NCBI GenBank assembly: GCA_026770615.1
Contig: MU632290.1
Coordinates: 1 to 13,900, forward strand
Source of the DNA: Pavlovales sp. CCMP2436
Taxonomy: Eukaryota; Haptophyta; Pavlovophyceae; Pavlovales
Length of the DNA: 13,900 bases
Direction: 5' to 3'
The notes under the pieces are model-generated. The model was not told the DNA's origin. It did no database searches and saw nothing but the letters and a program-made list of their open reading frames with translations. Of the stretch, positions 1 to 6,584 are shown piece after piece. Each line of letters begins with the position of its first letter. Within the stretch, counting starts at the first letter, position 1. A program made the position numbers and the translations under genes.

Positions 1-48
1 GCACTGGCGCTGCACGCGGCGCAGCGCGCCGACGTACGCACAGGCCAA

Positions 49-1020
49 ATGCGGTGTAATACCAAGCCGAAAGGCCCGCTCCTGCCCGCCGGCGCGCCGA
101 ACTCCGACGCGCCGACGCCGACCGAGCCGCCGCCCGTGCTGGACAGGACGACTCCCCTCGAGCTCGTCCTCGCGCTCATCGCGGCCGCCGGGCTCTGCTA
201 TGGCTACTACTGCGTCGGCGCGCTGCTCGGCCCACGCTGGATGATCGGGCTCGGTGCCGCGTGGGCTGTGATGTTTTTCCGGTTCCACTTCCAGATCTGG
301 TACTACGGCGGGATGAAGGGCTACCTCTACCTCACCTGGCGCTACCCGCACTGCTTCATCTACACGCATGCGCTCTGCCTGCTCTACAACATTTGGAAGC
401 TGGCGGCGCTCGTGGTGCACAACCTCAACCCGCTCTTCGACGACCGCGGCAAGATGTACAAGGTGACCACGCCTCCGAGCGGCCTCACGCTGCACGACTA
501 CACCAAGATGGCCATGGACCTCAACAAGCCACGCCACTTCAAGAAGGGCCACACGTACTGGTGGCCGATCATATACCCGAACGTCGTGTCGCCCACGATC
601 TGCGTCAACGTCTACGTGATCGGCCCGTACGCGGGTTTCGGCTCGCTGCCGTACGTCTACTCGGACCACCATATCACCTTCCGCAACGACCTCCTCGGCA
701 CGCACCCTGGCTACAACAACCACGTGACGCTCTTCTTCACCGACAAGAAAGAGGGCTACTGGTCAATCAACTCGATGGTCCTGCCGCCCTTCTCGTGGAT
801 GTACAAGTTCCTGTGGGAGTGGTACGCGACGTCGATGCACCTGATCATCGCCGAGTCCGAAGAGCGCGCGACCAAGCACCCGACGCGCACCTACCAGGGC
901 AATGGCCGCGACCTCTACTTCGGCGAGTACGACCCGCCCACGTTTGAATCGATGTGGAAGCCCAAATGGAACGCCAAGGACGAGTGCGAGCTGCAGTGCT
1001 TCTCGCCCGTGTACGTGTGA
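49..1020 (+). CDS. Unrecognised multi-pass membrane protein, possibly 5' partial
   Basis: A 323-residue GC-rich frame ending in TGA. The same frame is open upstream to base 1, so ATG 49 may be internal or lie in a last exon: CACAG just before GCCAAATG (about 40-45) could be a splice acceptor. Residues 1-32 are Pro/Ala rich. Hydrophobic stretches lie near residues 37-60, 63-80 and 100-125, the first with LALIAAAGLCYGYY, so two or three membrane spans are likely. The rest is soluble-looking and aromatic rich (GHTYWWPIIYPN, YSDHHITFRNDL, EGYWSINSM), ending near PKWNAKDECELQC. I do not recognise the family and see no catalytic motif. Strong third-position GC bias and absence of stops argue that it is a real host gene. 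It is the only long intact frame in the GC-rich part of the window. Confidence 0.65.
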   Translation: MRCNTKPKGPLLPAGAPNSDAPTPTEPPPVLDRTTPLELVLALIAAAGLCYGYYCVGALLGPRWMIGLGAAWAVMFFRFHFQIWYYGGMKGYLYLTWRYPHCFIYTHALCLLYNIWKLAALVVHNLNPLFDDRGKMYKVTTPPSGLTLHDYTKMAMDLNKPRHFKKGHTYWWPIIYPNVVSPTICVNVYVIGPYAGFGSLPYVYSDHHITFRNDLLGTHPGYNNHVTLFFTDKKEGYWSINSMVLPPFSWMYKFLWEWYATSMHLIIAESEERATKHPTRTYQGNGRDLYFGEYDPPTFESMWKPKWNAKDECELQCFSPVYV

Positions 1021-1254
1021 GGAGGTACCTCTCAGTTTGGTTCTCTGTTCGACGACGACGGCTGCGCGGTATTGCAAGCCATCTGGAATTCGTTGGCTGA
1101 CCCAACCGGCGGGCCGACGCTAACTCCTTGTGGGCTGAAGTGCTCAGATGAGCACTTGGGCCTATTCTGACACAGTTTGCACACTGACGCCGTCATTCTC
1201 ACGGCGCTTGCGCCCAGCGATTGAGCGAGGCCTACCTCGTCTGCGCCGTACACT
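1021..1254. other. 3' flank of the membrane-protein gene with a short hairpin
   Basis: No coding signal is convincing here. A perfect 9-bp hairpin with a 2-base loop lies at 1138-1157 (AAGTGCTCA GA TGAGCACTT). It could form in the transcript, but a function is not shown. Confidence 0.4.
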
Positions 1255-1400
1255 ATCCATTTTATCTATTTCATCTACCTTATGAATTTTATCCATTATT
1301 ATGATTACTATTATTTAGTAATTATTGACTATTTACTACGTACTATTTAATATTATTAGTAGTATTCATTATTTGATTATGCTTGTAACTAACTAACTAA
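1255..1400. repeat. AT-rich low-complexity spacer
   Basis: This stretch is made of short A/T words such as TTTATC, ATTATT and AACTAACTAACTAA and contrasts sharply with the GC-rich DNA on both sides. On the minus strand it would be the start of the intron that follows the FtsH exon at 1405-1493. Confidence 0.6.
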
Positions 1401-1404
1401 GCAC

Positions 1405-1500
1405 CTCGTCAGCGCCGGAGACGACTTCCTCAGCCACGCGTCCGCCTAGCGCGACTCGCAAAGTGGCCTCAAGGTACTTCCGCGGGTAGAGGCCTGATGT
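1405..1500 (-). pseudogene. Isolated FtsH peptidase (M41) exon fragment
   Basis: The minus strand reads SGLYPRKYLEATL followed by RVALGGRVAEEVVSGADE, the peptidase M41 segment of FtsH AAA+ zinc proteases. The GLYxRxYLE word before ALGGRVAEE is typical of plastid and cyanobacterial-type FtsH. Likely borders are an acceptor AG at 1494-1495 (ATCAG then GCC), which splits the Gly codon, and a GTGCTT donor at 1404 after DE. The HExxH metal site and the AAA domain, which would lie 5', are not seen at higher coordinates nearby, and the frame meets TAG three codons past the donor. The FtsH C-terminal exons at 4830-5494 lie on the same strand but upstream, so the exon order is wrong for one gene. This is a stray fragment, or an exon of a gene with very long introns. 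Confidence 0.72.
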
Positions 1501-1609
1501 ACTCCCCGCGCAATAACGTTGGGCGCATATGGTACACACTGCGAATGTAGGCCTTCCTGGCGTCCCCTCCGGCTGAAAAGCTAGTGCCCAGTCGCCTGGG
1601 ACATGAGGC

Positions 1610-1689
1610 ACATTTGGCTAGTTGACAAGTGCCCACTAAGAATAAAAATACATTTGGCTAGTTGACAAGTGCCCACTAAGAATAAAAAT
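1610..1689. repeat. Perfect 40-bp tandem duplication
   Basis: Units 1610-1649 and 1650-1689 are identical (each begins ACATTTGGCTAGTTGACAAG and ends GAATAAAAAT). Absence of any mismatch suggests a recent duplication. No coding role is visible. Confidence 0.9.
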
Positions 1690-1954
1690 GAGTGCTCGGG
1701 TAAATAAGTAAATACATACATACAAAAGTGGTGGTTGAATTTCAACTTTTGATAACCCGGCCGTCTACGCCGCGGGGACTCGGATCCCAGCCGCACCACG
1801 CCCGGAGGTGGGGCAGCTGGGTTGAGGGCGGGCCTGGTGCTTGCAGGGGAGGCTCCCACAACTCGCCGTGTCGCCTTTCAGGCGCGCAGGGCGGCCTTCG
1901 CGCCCTCGTTCGCCTGGGCCGGGCGGCGATCAGAGGCGATGAGGCGGGTCTTGA
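1690..1954. other. GC-rich spacer without a supportable gene
   Basis: Short frames occur on both strands, but none shows a recognisable domain. A TTTCAG followed by GC-rich open frame at about 1875-1960 could be an exon start, but nothing confirms it. Confidence 0.35.
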
Positions 1955-2125
1955 TACAGGGGATCGCGGGCAATAAGAAACCGTTGTGTTAAGAAACTGA
2001 GCCTCATTTTGTTGCCCTTCAATAGTAACTTTAACCAAAATTTAACCATTGTTTGTATGTAATTTGCTAAGAAACTCAGCCTCAGCCTCAAAAAGCGCCG
2101 TTCTTATTGCCCGCGATCCCCTGTA
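1955..2125. mobile_element. MITE with 23-bp perfect terminal inverted repeats and TA duplication
   Basis: The left end 1957-1979 (CAGGGGATCGCGGGCAAT, then AAGAA) is the exact reverse complement of the right end 2101-2123. The dinucleotide TA flanks both ends (1955-1956 and 2124-2125). The element is 167 bp without the TA and has no ORF. A TA target duplication with CAG-type termini is the pattern of Tc1/mariner-like non-autonomous elements. Inside, TAAGAAACTGAGCCTCA near 1989 recurs as TAAGAAACTCAGCCTCA near 2067. Confidence 0.8.
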
Positions 2126-2185
2126 GGAGAAGGGCACACGGCTCGCCTGTGAGCCGCGCGATGGCTCCTCGGGCCTACTTCCGGT

Positions 2186-2297
2186 CCCCAATGTATGATG
2201 TGCGAGCTGGGATCGACGCGCGTTTGGGCCGCCGGTCTTTCGGGCACCCGTCGTCGAGATGCGTTCGCGCGCTCGCGACAACGCTCTGGTGCGCCGC
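2186..2297. repeat. 112-bp direct repeat, copy 1
   Basis: It matches 2602-2713 over 112 bp with about four mismatches and no gap. Both begin CCCCAATGT and end GCGCCGC. They lie 416 bp apart in the same orientation. Frames in either copy are interrupted soon outside the repeat, so I call it noncoding. Confidence 0.85.
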
Positions 2298-2357
2298 TTC
2301 CCCCGTATCTGCTGGCGCCCACCCAGAGCACCGCACACCTTTCACACGCGCCGGGAC

Positions 2358-2452
2358 AATCCATAGACAATCCATCCCCAATCCCCAATCCCCAATCCAT
2401 CCCCAATCCCCAATCCCCGATCCATCACCAATCCCCAATCCCCGATCCATCG
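2358..2452. repeat. AATCCCC/GATCCATC minisatellite
   Basis: An imperfect array of CCCAATCC and CCGATCCATC words lies between the two 112-bp direct repeats. Short open frames across it, such as SIPNPQSPI, are artefacts of the repeat. Confidence 0.85.
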
Positions 2453-2601
2453 ACATCTCTTTTGCTGGCCGAATCACTCCCGGGGAGGGGGCTTTAGGTC
2501 AGGATGCGCGCTCGAGTTTGCTGCTCACGTTCTCATCCCCCCCTTCCCTCTCCTTGCTTCCAACTATCCTAGGACTGCTATCGCAAAGAGCTTGCCCGAG
2601 G

Positions 2602-2713
2602 CCCCAATGTTTGATGTGCGAGCTGGGATCGACGCGCGTTTGGGCCGCCGGTCTTTCGGGCACCCGTCCTCGAGATGCGTTCGCGCACTCGCGAGAACGC
2701 TCTGGTGCGCCGC
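2602..2713. repeat. 112-bp direct repeat, copy 2
   Basis: This is the partner of 2186-2297. Differences include ATGTTTG for ATGTATG, CCTCG for CGTCG and two in the last 25 bases. The block between the copies holds the minisatellite and GC-rich spacer. Confidence 0.85.
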
Positions 2714-2815
2714 AAAGAGCGGTAGGTTGCCCCAAGGGCTAGGCTGATCGTCGCCATGCCCTGAGAAGCCAACTCGTCTCGCACGCACCTTGTACGCACC
2801 GCCCTCCTGTGGAAG

Positions 2816-2971
2816 ATGCGGCAGGAGATCGGCATGTACGCCTTGCGTGGGCACGCAAAGGTTACCATCGCACGCGCTCGAATGAAGAATATCGGCGGCG
2901 GCGGCACGGCACACGGTGGCGCAGACGACGACGGCACCGAGGGGTGGGCTGCGGGCGTATACCACCAGTGA
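2816..2971 (+). CDS. Possible small ORF or exon, unrecognised
   Basis: From ATG 2816 to TGA 2969-2971 the frame gives 51 residues. It is open back to 2765, where a TGA stops it. The product starts MRQEIGMYALRGHAKVTIAR, a plausible basic helix, then becomes Gly rich (IGGGGTAHGGADDDG) and ends AGVYHQ. The helix-like part extends upstream of the ATG (RTALLWK), so this may be an exon rather than a gene. No family is recognised, and a chance frame in GC-rich DNA is quite possible. Confidence 0.22.
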   Translation: MRQEIGMYALRGHAKVTIARARMKNIGGGGTAHGGADDDGTEGWAAGVYHQ

Positions 2972-3034
2972 CAAGAGACGCGGTCGTAGCATGAAGCCGC
3001 GTAGGCCCGCCTGTACATATGTAGAAGTCCTATC

Positions 3035-3152
3035 TGATTGACCGGTCATGACCGAAGGTCTGTCTGGCCTGATCGAAGATCCGTCATATAATTTTGACCG
3101 GTGCATTTTGACCGGTGCCAGTGGCTTTGTACTATTGGCCGGTCAAATAGTA
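3035..3152. repeat. TTGACCGGT / CCGAAGATCCGTCA repeat cluster, left
   Basis: TTGACCGGT occurs three times, with TGACCGAAGGTC, TCGAAGATCCGTCA and an imperfect palindrome at 3130-3152 (TACTATTGGCCGGTCAAATAGTA). The same words recur in the same order at 3471-3540, so the two clusters are diverged direct repeats about 435 bp apart. The 318 bp between them holds no gene I can support. Confidence 0.6.
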
Positions 3153-3470
3153 ACACCTCGGAATATGAATGTAACTGCGCGTGTACATAATTAGAAATAC
3201 GTTCGTCCCCTGACAGGTCTCCACGGGACCCAAGCGTTGAGAAACACTCGGATCAAGGGACCTTAGCAGAGCACACGGATACCGTCCCGTAGCTACTGCG
3301 CGCTAGCGGTTTAGTCCACGGCAAGCGTGGGCGCACGCCCGGGTCACCCGAAGAGCGAACCCTGCTTCGATTCTCAAGCTGACATCGGCACCGTACGCGT
3401 AGCTTATTGGGTGGCAGTCACGGCTAAAGTAACTAACTGGCGTTTATTTTTATTTATTTATCGAATAAAA

Positions 3471-3540
3471 TTTGACCGATTGTGACCGAAGATCCGTCAG
3501 ATCTGACTTATTTTGACCGGTGGTATGACCGAAGATTTAT
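3471..3540. repeat. TTGACCGGT / CCGAAGATCCGTCA repeat cluster, right
   Basis: TTTGACCGATTGTGACCGAA, GATCCGTCAGATC and TTTTGACCGGTGG echo the cluster at 3035-3152. They may be ends of an unrecognised element or simple satellite drift. The following 130 bp to 3668 holds nothing I can name. Confidence 0.55.
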
Positions 3541-3668
3541 GGAGGAAGACTTCCACACAGGACCCGCCCTGTACGCGCTACGCCGAAGTGGGGAACTAGT
3601 AGAGGTAGTGTACGTATAACTATATTGCCCGCTAGCTATATCTACCGCATATCTAAACCTTTTGAACA

Positions 3669-3742
3669 TCTATGGCATCTGCTACGAGTTCGTCATTAAC
3701 CTCACTTCTACCACCACCACCCCTACTGCCAGGACTAATAAC
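3669..3742 (-). repeat. Inverted repeat with 4490-4563
   Basis: The reverse complement of this stretch (TTAGTCCTGGCAGTAGGGG through GAACTCGTAGCAGATGC) matches 4490-4563 on the plus strand, apart from a 15-base gap and scattered changes. The two arms enclose the small ORF repeat at 3804-4255. Read in matching frames both arms give a Gly/Arg-rich peptide (SPGSRGGGGR here, SPGSRDGCVRGGGRG there), so an exon-derived repeat is possible. Confidence 0.65.
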
Positions 3743-3803
3743 AATATCTGGATTTCCGCATCGGTATACATTAACATGTATTTTACTCTGCAATCTATTT
3801 TTC

Positions 3804-4255
3804 TTTATATTTACTGATAGGGATTCAAGCTGGCGTCTGACTGTTCTGAATGTTGTGCTGGTCTGAGCGCTGCGTCGCCCATTGCCTGCTGCGTGCCTTA
3901 GTCGGCTGCGCTGGCTTGGGCGCCACCGCGCGTGCCGATGGATCTCCGGTAGTGTGCCCGGGCAAGGGCGTTTAGGGAGATGATCTGCTGGTTGCTGTTT
4001 GTCGTGTTCCCAAGCTGGGCAGCGATCGGGGCCAGCGCGCTCAAGCGCGCGAGCAGCAGCTGCGCATGGCCGCGTGCCGCGATCGTACCGATCGTGTCGA
4101 TGAGTTGCTTCTTGATGCGCGCGGCCGCCTCCATCGGACTCACGCCCATCAGCGCGTACATCTTGCGGCCTCCCTGCGCCGCGATTTCTTTGACGAGCGA
4201 GTGCCTGCGAGTGATCCTCCTGTTGAGCACTGCGCGCGCTGAGCTGCTTATACAT
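3804..4255 (-). mobile_element. Longest copy of the dispersed GC-rich repeat family
   Basis: Read on the minus strand, this unit runs from about 4255 and ends TTGAATCCC TATCAGTAAAT near 3809. Copies sharing that end are found at 4382-4416, 9581-9779, 9942-9994 and 13806-13900, with more diverged ones at 4721-4774 and 5541-5612. Each reaches a different distance inward. One fixed 3' end with variable 5' ends is the usual pattern of non-LTR retroelements or processed copies, but no poly-A tail or reverse transcriptase is seen here. The first 95 bp (3809-3903) are identical to the copy at the window's right edge. Confidence 0.6.
3898..4230 (-). CDS. Small Ala-rich helical protein in the dispersed repeat
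   Basis: The minus-strand frame gives 110 residues, beginning MLNRRITRRHSLVKEIAA and ending RGGAQASAAD before TAA. The middle is helical and alanine rich (GVSPMEAAARIKKQLIDTIG, then ARGHAQLLLARLSALAPIAA) and is followed by NTTNSNQQIISLNALARAHY. I do not recognise it. The truncated copy at 9581-9779 keeps the last 45 or so codons but has a 4-base insertion that shifts the frame. A competing 200-residue frame covers the same DNA but has Arg/Pro/His-rich composition typical of an off-frame reading. It could be the end of a transposon protein or of a multicopy host gene. Confidence 0.4.
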   Translation of the reverse strand: MLNRRITRRHSLVKEIAAQGGRKMYALMGVSPMEAAARIKKQLIDTIGTIAARGHAQLLLARLSALAPIAAQLGNTTNSNQQIISLNALARAHYRRSIGTRGGAQASAAD

Positions 4256-4381
4256 AAATGATTGGATTTATCTAATTATGTGGTGTTCGGAAAGCGGTCC
4301 TGATCTGAGCGCTGCGACACCCGCTTCCGCCTGCGCCCGACTCGCGCCCTCAGTACCCCCATAGTCCAATATGTATATACA
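4256..4381. other. Spacer with a short fragment of the dispersed repeat
   Basis: GATCTGAGCGCTGCG near 4300 matches the internal part of the dispersed repeat. The rest is short AT-rich and GC-rich spacer with no gene. Confidence 0.4.
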
Positions 4382-4416
4382 TTTATATTTACTGATAGGG
4401 ATTCAAGCTGGCGTCT
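4382..4416 (-). repeat. 35-bp terminal fragment of the dispersed repeat
   Basis: Bases 4382-4416 (TTTATATTTACTGATAGGG through GGCGTCT) are identical to 3804-3838. The match stops abruptly where the 85-bp inverted repeat starts at 4417, which gives a clean breakpoint between two repeat families. Confidence 0.85.
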
Positions 4417-4504
4417 TATATATATAGCGGCTCAGCATGGTTCAACAGGTGTTGCTCACTCACTGACTTGGTCGACGTCAGACGTTAGTCCTGGCAGCAG
4501 GGAT
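4417..4504 (+). repeat. 85-bp repeat, left arm of a long inverted repeat
   Basis: It is the reverse complement of 6735-6822 with about two mismatches (GCTCACTCAC/GTTCACTCAC and GTTAG/GTAAG). A diverged third copy lies at 4964-5026 in the same orientation. The two arms enclose about 2.2 kb that holds the RGG, FtsH and JmjC exon pieces. Confidence 0.85.
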
Positions 4505-4612
4505 GGTTGTGTTAGAGGTGGTGGTAGAGGTGAGGTTGGTGGTGAACTCGTAGCGGATGCTACAGGCTCCCCCCCCCTCCCCCCCCCACACCCACACAAC
4601 GCTCACGTCCGT
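4505..4612. repeat. Gly/Arg repeat arm and C-rich low-complexity run
   Basis: The first part (to 4563) pairs with 3669-3742 as an inverted repeat. Bases 4569-4588 are almost pure C with one T, followed by CACACCCACACAAC. Confidence 0.7.
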
Positions 4613-4707
4613 CTAGGTGCGTGTGCCCTGTCCGCCGCGGCCGCCGCGACCGCCGCGTCCGCCGCGGCCACCGCGGCCGAGGCGTGCGCCCCGGTCGGCA
4701 TTGTTGC
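4613..4707 (-). pseudogene. RGG-rich exon fragment
   Basis: On the minus strand the frame reads NNADRGARLGRGGRGGRGG and continues GRGGRGGQGTRT before TAG at 4613-4615. RGG tails are found in RNA-binding proteins such as fibrillarin, Gar1 and LSm4, so this could be a last exon of one. CTTCTGGCGCAG just upstream (to 4708) fits a splice acceptor. It lies immediately beside a dispersed-repeat copy at 4721-4774. An Ala-rich reading in another frame is equally open, and the DNA is a (GCCGCG)-type repeat, so coding is not certain. Confidence 0.35.
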
Positions 4708-4720
4708 TGCGCCAGAAGGA

Positions 4721-4774
4721 GATTCAAGCTGGTGTCTGACTATCCGGGAAGTTCTGCTGATCTGAGCGCTGCGA
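4721..4774 (-). repeat. Diverged copy of the dispersed repeat
   Basis: GATTCAAGCTGGTGTCTGACT and, after a changed middle, TGATCTGAGCGCTGCG match the family at 3821-3870. On the sense strand it leads into CCTTCTGGCGCAG, a plausible splice acceptor, rather than the TATCAGTAAAT tail. Confidence 0.75.
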
Positions 4775-4829
4775 CACGCGACACGTGATACGTAGTCAGT
4801 GGGGCTTAATGAAGAGAGAGGACCCGGGC

Positions 4830-4925
4830 TCAGGTGGTCGGCACGGCGGCCCAGGAGTGTTTCCCCACGAGGCGCATCAGCTCGTCTTTGCCAATTGTCT
4901 CGTGCTCAACCAGCTCGTCAACCAG
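4830..4925 (-). pseudogene. FtsH C-terminal last exon
   Basis: The minus strand reads LVDELVEHETIGKDELMRLV then GKHSWAAVPTT and a TGA (4830-4832). LVxxLxExETIxxxEL is the conserved C-terminal end of FtsH proteases. The acceptor is ATCAG, with the exon starting at CTG 4925 in phase 0. It joins in frame to the exon at 5420-5494 across an intron of 494 bp. Upstream catalytic exons are not found before the opposite-strand JmjC exon at 6363, so the gene is incomplete in this window and is probably a fragment. Confidence 0.72.
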
Positions 4926-5419
4926 CTGATGCGAATTAGTTTTGAATTACATTTAATACACATAGGCAGCTCAGCAGTGCTCAATAGGCGAAGTGTTCAC
5001 TCATAGGCTTGATCGACATCAGACATCAGACAAGCTGTAATATCATTATCGGCCAAATGATGGAGGAGGGTGCACGGGTGAGGGTAGCTTGACTTATATT
5101 GTTTCAAATAAGAGCGCGATGCTCGCTGCGATTAACAGAACATCTAGAAGGCAAGGGTGGGTGGGTTGGGGGTAGGGGACGGGAGGAGCGTAGGGTGTCA
5201 ACAACAAGAGCATCGACATAGTTGTAACGAATACAACCAAAAATACACATAAAGCACAAATACAAATAAACCACAAATACAAACACACCATAAATGCATG
5301 TGTGCATAGGCGCTGCCGCTTAGGAGTTCATTCAATTTAGAGCGGCAAGGCCAGCGCTTAGAAATCGCGGCTGACATCGCGCTTAAAGAAGTCAAAAGCA
5401 GTCAAAAGAAGTTAGTTGC
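4926..5419 (-). other. Presumed intron between the two FtsH exons
   Basis: It holds a diverged copy of the 85-bp repeat (4964-5026), AT-rich stretches and A/C-rich repeats at 5200-5290 (ACAAATAC words). The 5' border reads GAAAAG then GCAACT, which would be a GC donor, and the 3' border is CAG. Hydrophobic frames on the minus strand at 5094-5395 are low-complexity readings without domain support. Confidence 0.45.
4964..5026 (+). repeat. Diverged third copy of the 85-bp repeat
   Basis: GGCAGCTCAGCAGTGCTCAA, then TTCACTCATAGGCTTGATCG and ACATCAGAC follow the order of 4428-4486. The 5' part also resembles the start of the small ORF at 4190-4253 on the other strand (CAGTGCTCAACAGG), hinting that the two repeat families are related or were once joined. 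Confidence 0.55.
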
Positions 5420-5494
5420 CTTTTCGAGGAGTTTGCGGTTCGCCTCGATTGTCGCGCGCGTTTGCTCGTAAGCCGTGCGAACGATCTTAACGAC
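5420..5494 (-). pseudogene. FtsH penultimate C-terminal exon
   Basis: The minus strand reads VVKIVRTAYEQTRATIEANR then KLLEK. This matches the FtsH C-terminal helical segment EVxxIVxxAYxxAxxILxxNRxxLxxLA. The acceptor is AAAACAG (5495-5497) with the exon in phase 0, and the exon ends AAG at 5420 before GCAACT. Together with 4830-4925 it rebuilds the expected end of FtsH. The M41 exon at 1405-1500 should lie upstream of this one but instead lies about 3.9 kb on the downstream side. Confidence 0.7.
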
Positions 5495-5540
5495 CTGTTT
5501 TATTTCGAAATACTAAAAAATGCATTATTTTGCGCAGAAG

Positions 5541-5612
5541 GGACTCTGACCGGCGTCTGAATGCCCATGAATAAGACCTTCTGATCTGAGCGCCGCGTCG
5601 CCATTCGTCTGC
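5541..5612 (-). repeat. Diverged copy of the dispersed repeat
   Basis: GGACTCTGACCGGCGTCTGA and, after a changed middle, CTGATCTGAGCGCCGCGTCG follow the family order. On the sense strand it leads into CCCTTCTGCGCA, similar to the copy at 4721-4774. It sits just upstream of the FtsH exon at 5420-5494, in the presumed intron. Confidence 0.65.
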
Positions 5613-6081
5613 CGCTCACCTCGGATAAGTGTCGTGATTAGAAGGGAGTGGCAGGAGGCTCTGATGAGTGTGTGGGTGAGAAATCGGGAGGGTCTGATGG
5701 GGCAGCGTGATGTGAAAATAGGACGGGACGGGGGGTTGGTGAAATGGAAGGTTTGGATGTGTGGACAAGCGCACCTCTGTGTGGTTGAATTGCTACTGCT
5801 GAGGAGAATAAAAGAGTAAGAATCACGAGAACAGCAATAATGGTAGTAATCGCAATTAGAAGAAACGAAAAAAAAAAACGATATTATCCAATTGGAAGGG
5901 GGCGGCAAGGGGCGTCTGCCGGGGGGCTTGAGAGACACACCTCCACGTCGATGCGTTGCTGATGCTGAGAATCAAAATAACAACAGTAATGATTCAAAAT
6001 ACACCCACATCCCAAACCCCCCCCCCTACACACACACACACACAAGACGCACCTCAGCGTCGATGCGTTGCTCAGTGAAAT
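5613..6081. repeat. Gene-free stretch with direct repeats and simple repeats
   Basis: Bases 5933-5960 (GACACACCTCCACGTCGATG then CGTTGCT) recur at 6046-6073 (GACGCACCTCAGCGTCGATG then CGTTGCT). A poly-C and (CA)n run lies at 6010-6044 and an A-run at 5869-5878. Open frames here are of low complexity and are not supported. Confidence 0.6.
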
Positions 6082-6225
6082 CATGCTTGTCCGGCCGACC
6101 AATTTTCAAACTGATTTTCTGAATTCAAATATGGTTCCGGACGCAGGTGCCAAAAATCCTGATTGTGTCTGGGACCAATTTTAATACAAAAATAACTTTA
6201 GAAATTCGGTTGGTCGGACAAGCAT
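6082..6225. mobile_element. Possible 144-bp MITE
   Basis: ATGCTTGTCCG at 6082-6092 and CGGACAAGCAT at 6215-6225 are perfect inverted repeats. The pairing continues imperfectly inward (GCCGACCAATTT against GAAATTCGGTTGGT). There is no ORF. Target duplication is not clear. It lies upstream of the JmjC exon, where an intron is expected. Confidence 0.5.
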
Positions 6226-6362
6226 CGAATATTGGCGATATGCATGAACCTAACCCCCTATATACCGCTGGCGCTCGCTCATTTCCCCGTTTTCATTTGT
6301 TCGAAATATTCATTTGTTCGAATTGTAAATCATATGCATTTTTCATACGGGTACTTGCGCAG

Positions 6363-6464
6363 GTGGCCGGCGCGAAGTACGTGCGCCTCTACGCGCCCGA
6401 GGAGGGCCCCCGCCTGTACGCGCACGCCTCCGGGCTGCACAAAGTATGCTCGCAGATCCACGAC
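6363..6464 (+). pseudogene. Isolated JmjC-domain (cupin-8 type) exon
   Basis: The plus strand reads VAGAKYVRLYAPEEGPRLYA then HASGLHKVCSQIHD. QVxGxKxxRLYxPxESxxLYPH, then LHxNTSQVD, is the pattern in JmjC/cupin-8 hydroxylases of the KDM8 (JMJD5) group. The acceptor is CTTGCGCAG ending at 6362, phase 0, and a GTTTCA donor follows at 6465. Iron-binding HxD and the second His are not in this piece, and no neighbouring exon is recognisable on either side. It lies on the strand opposite to the FtsH exons, 870 bp away. It is either a captured or stranded exon, or part of a gene with very long introns. Confidence 0.65.
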
Positions 6465-6584
6465 GTTTCAAAGTCGACCACGTGCGTTTCCCGCTCTTTG
6501 CGCAGGCGCGCTATAACTAATCCCCGGTTGTAAGATGCATTAATAGTTATATATTGCTGCTGATACATACCATAATTACACAAT

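Noticed and set aside
1728..1976. 82-residue plus-strand frame ending in the MITE
   Set aside because: No start context or domain, and its end lies inside a transposable element.
2107..2742. 211-residue plus-strand frame
   Set aside because: It runs through the 112-bp direct repeats and the AATCCCC minisatellite; Pro/Ser repeats give it length but there is no domain.
3653..4255. 200-residue minus-strand frame over the dispersed repeat
   Set aside because: Arg/Pro/His-rich off-frame reading; the overlapping 110-residue frame has a far more natural helical composition.
5094..5395. Hydrophobic minus-strand frames that resemble small membrane proteins
   Set aside because: They arise from ACAAATAC-type repeats in a presumed FtsH intron.
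5525..5938. 137-residue minus-strand frame
   Set aside because: Low-complexity Ser/Pro/Phe composition over poly-T and a repeat copy; no domain.
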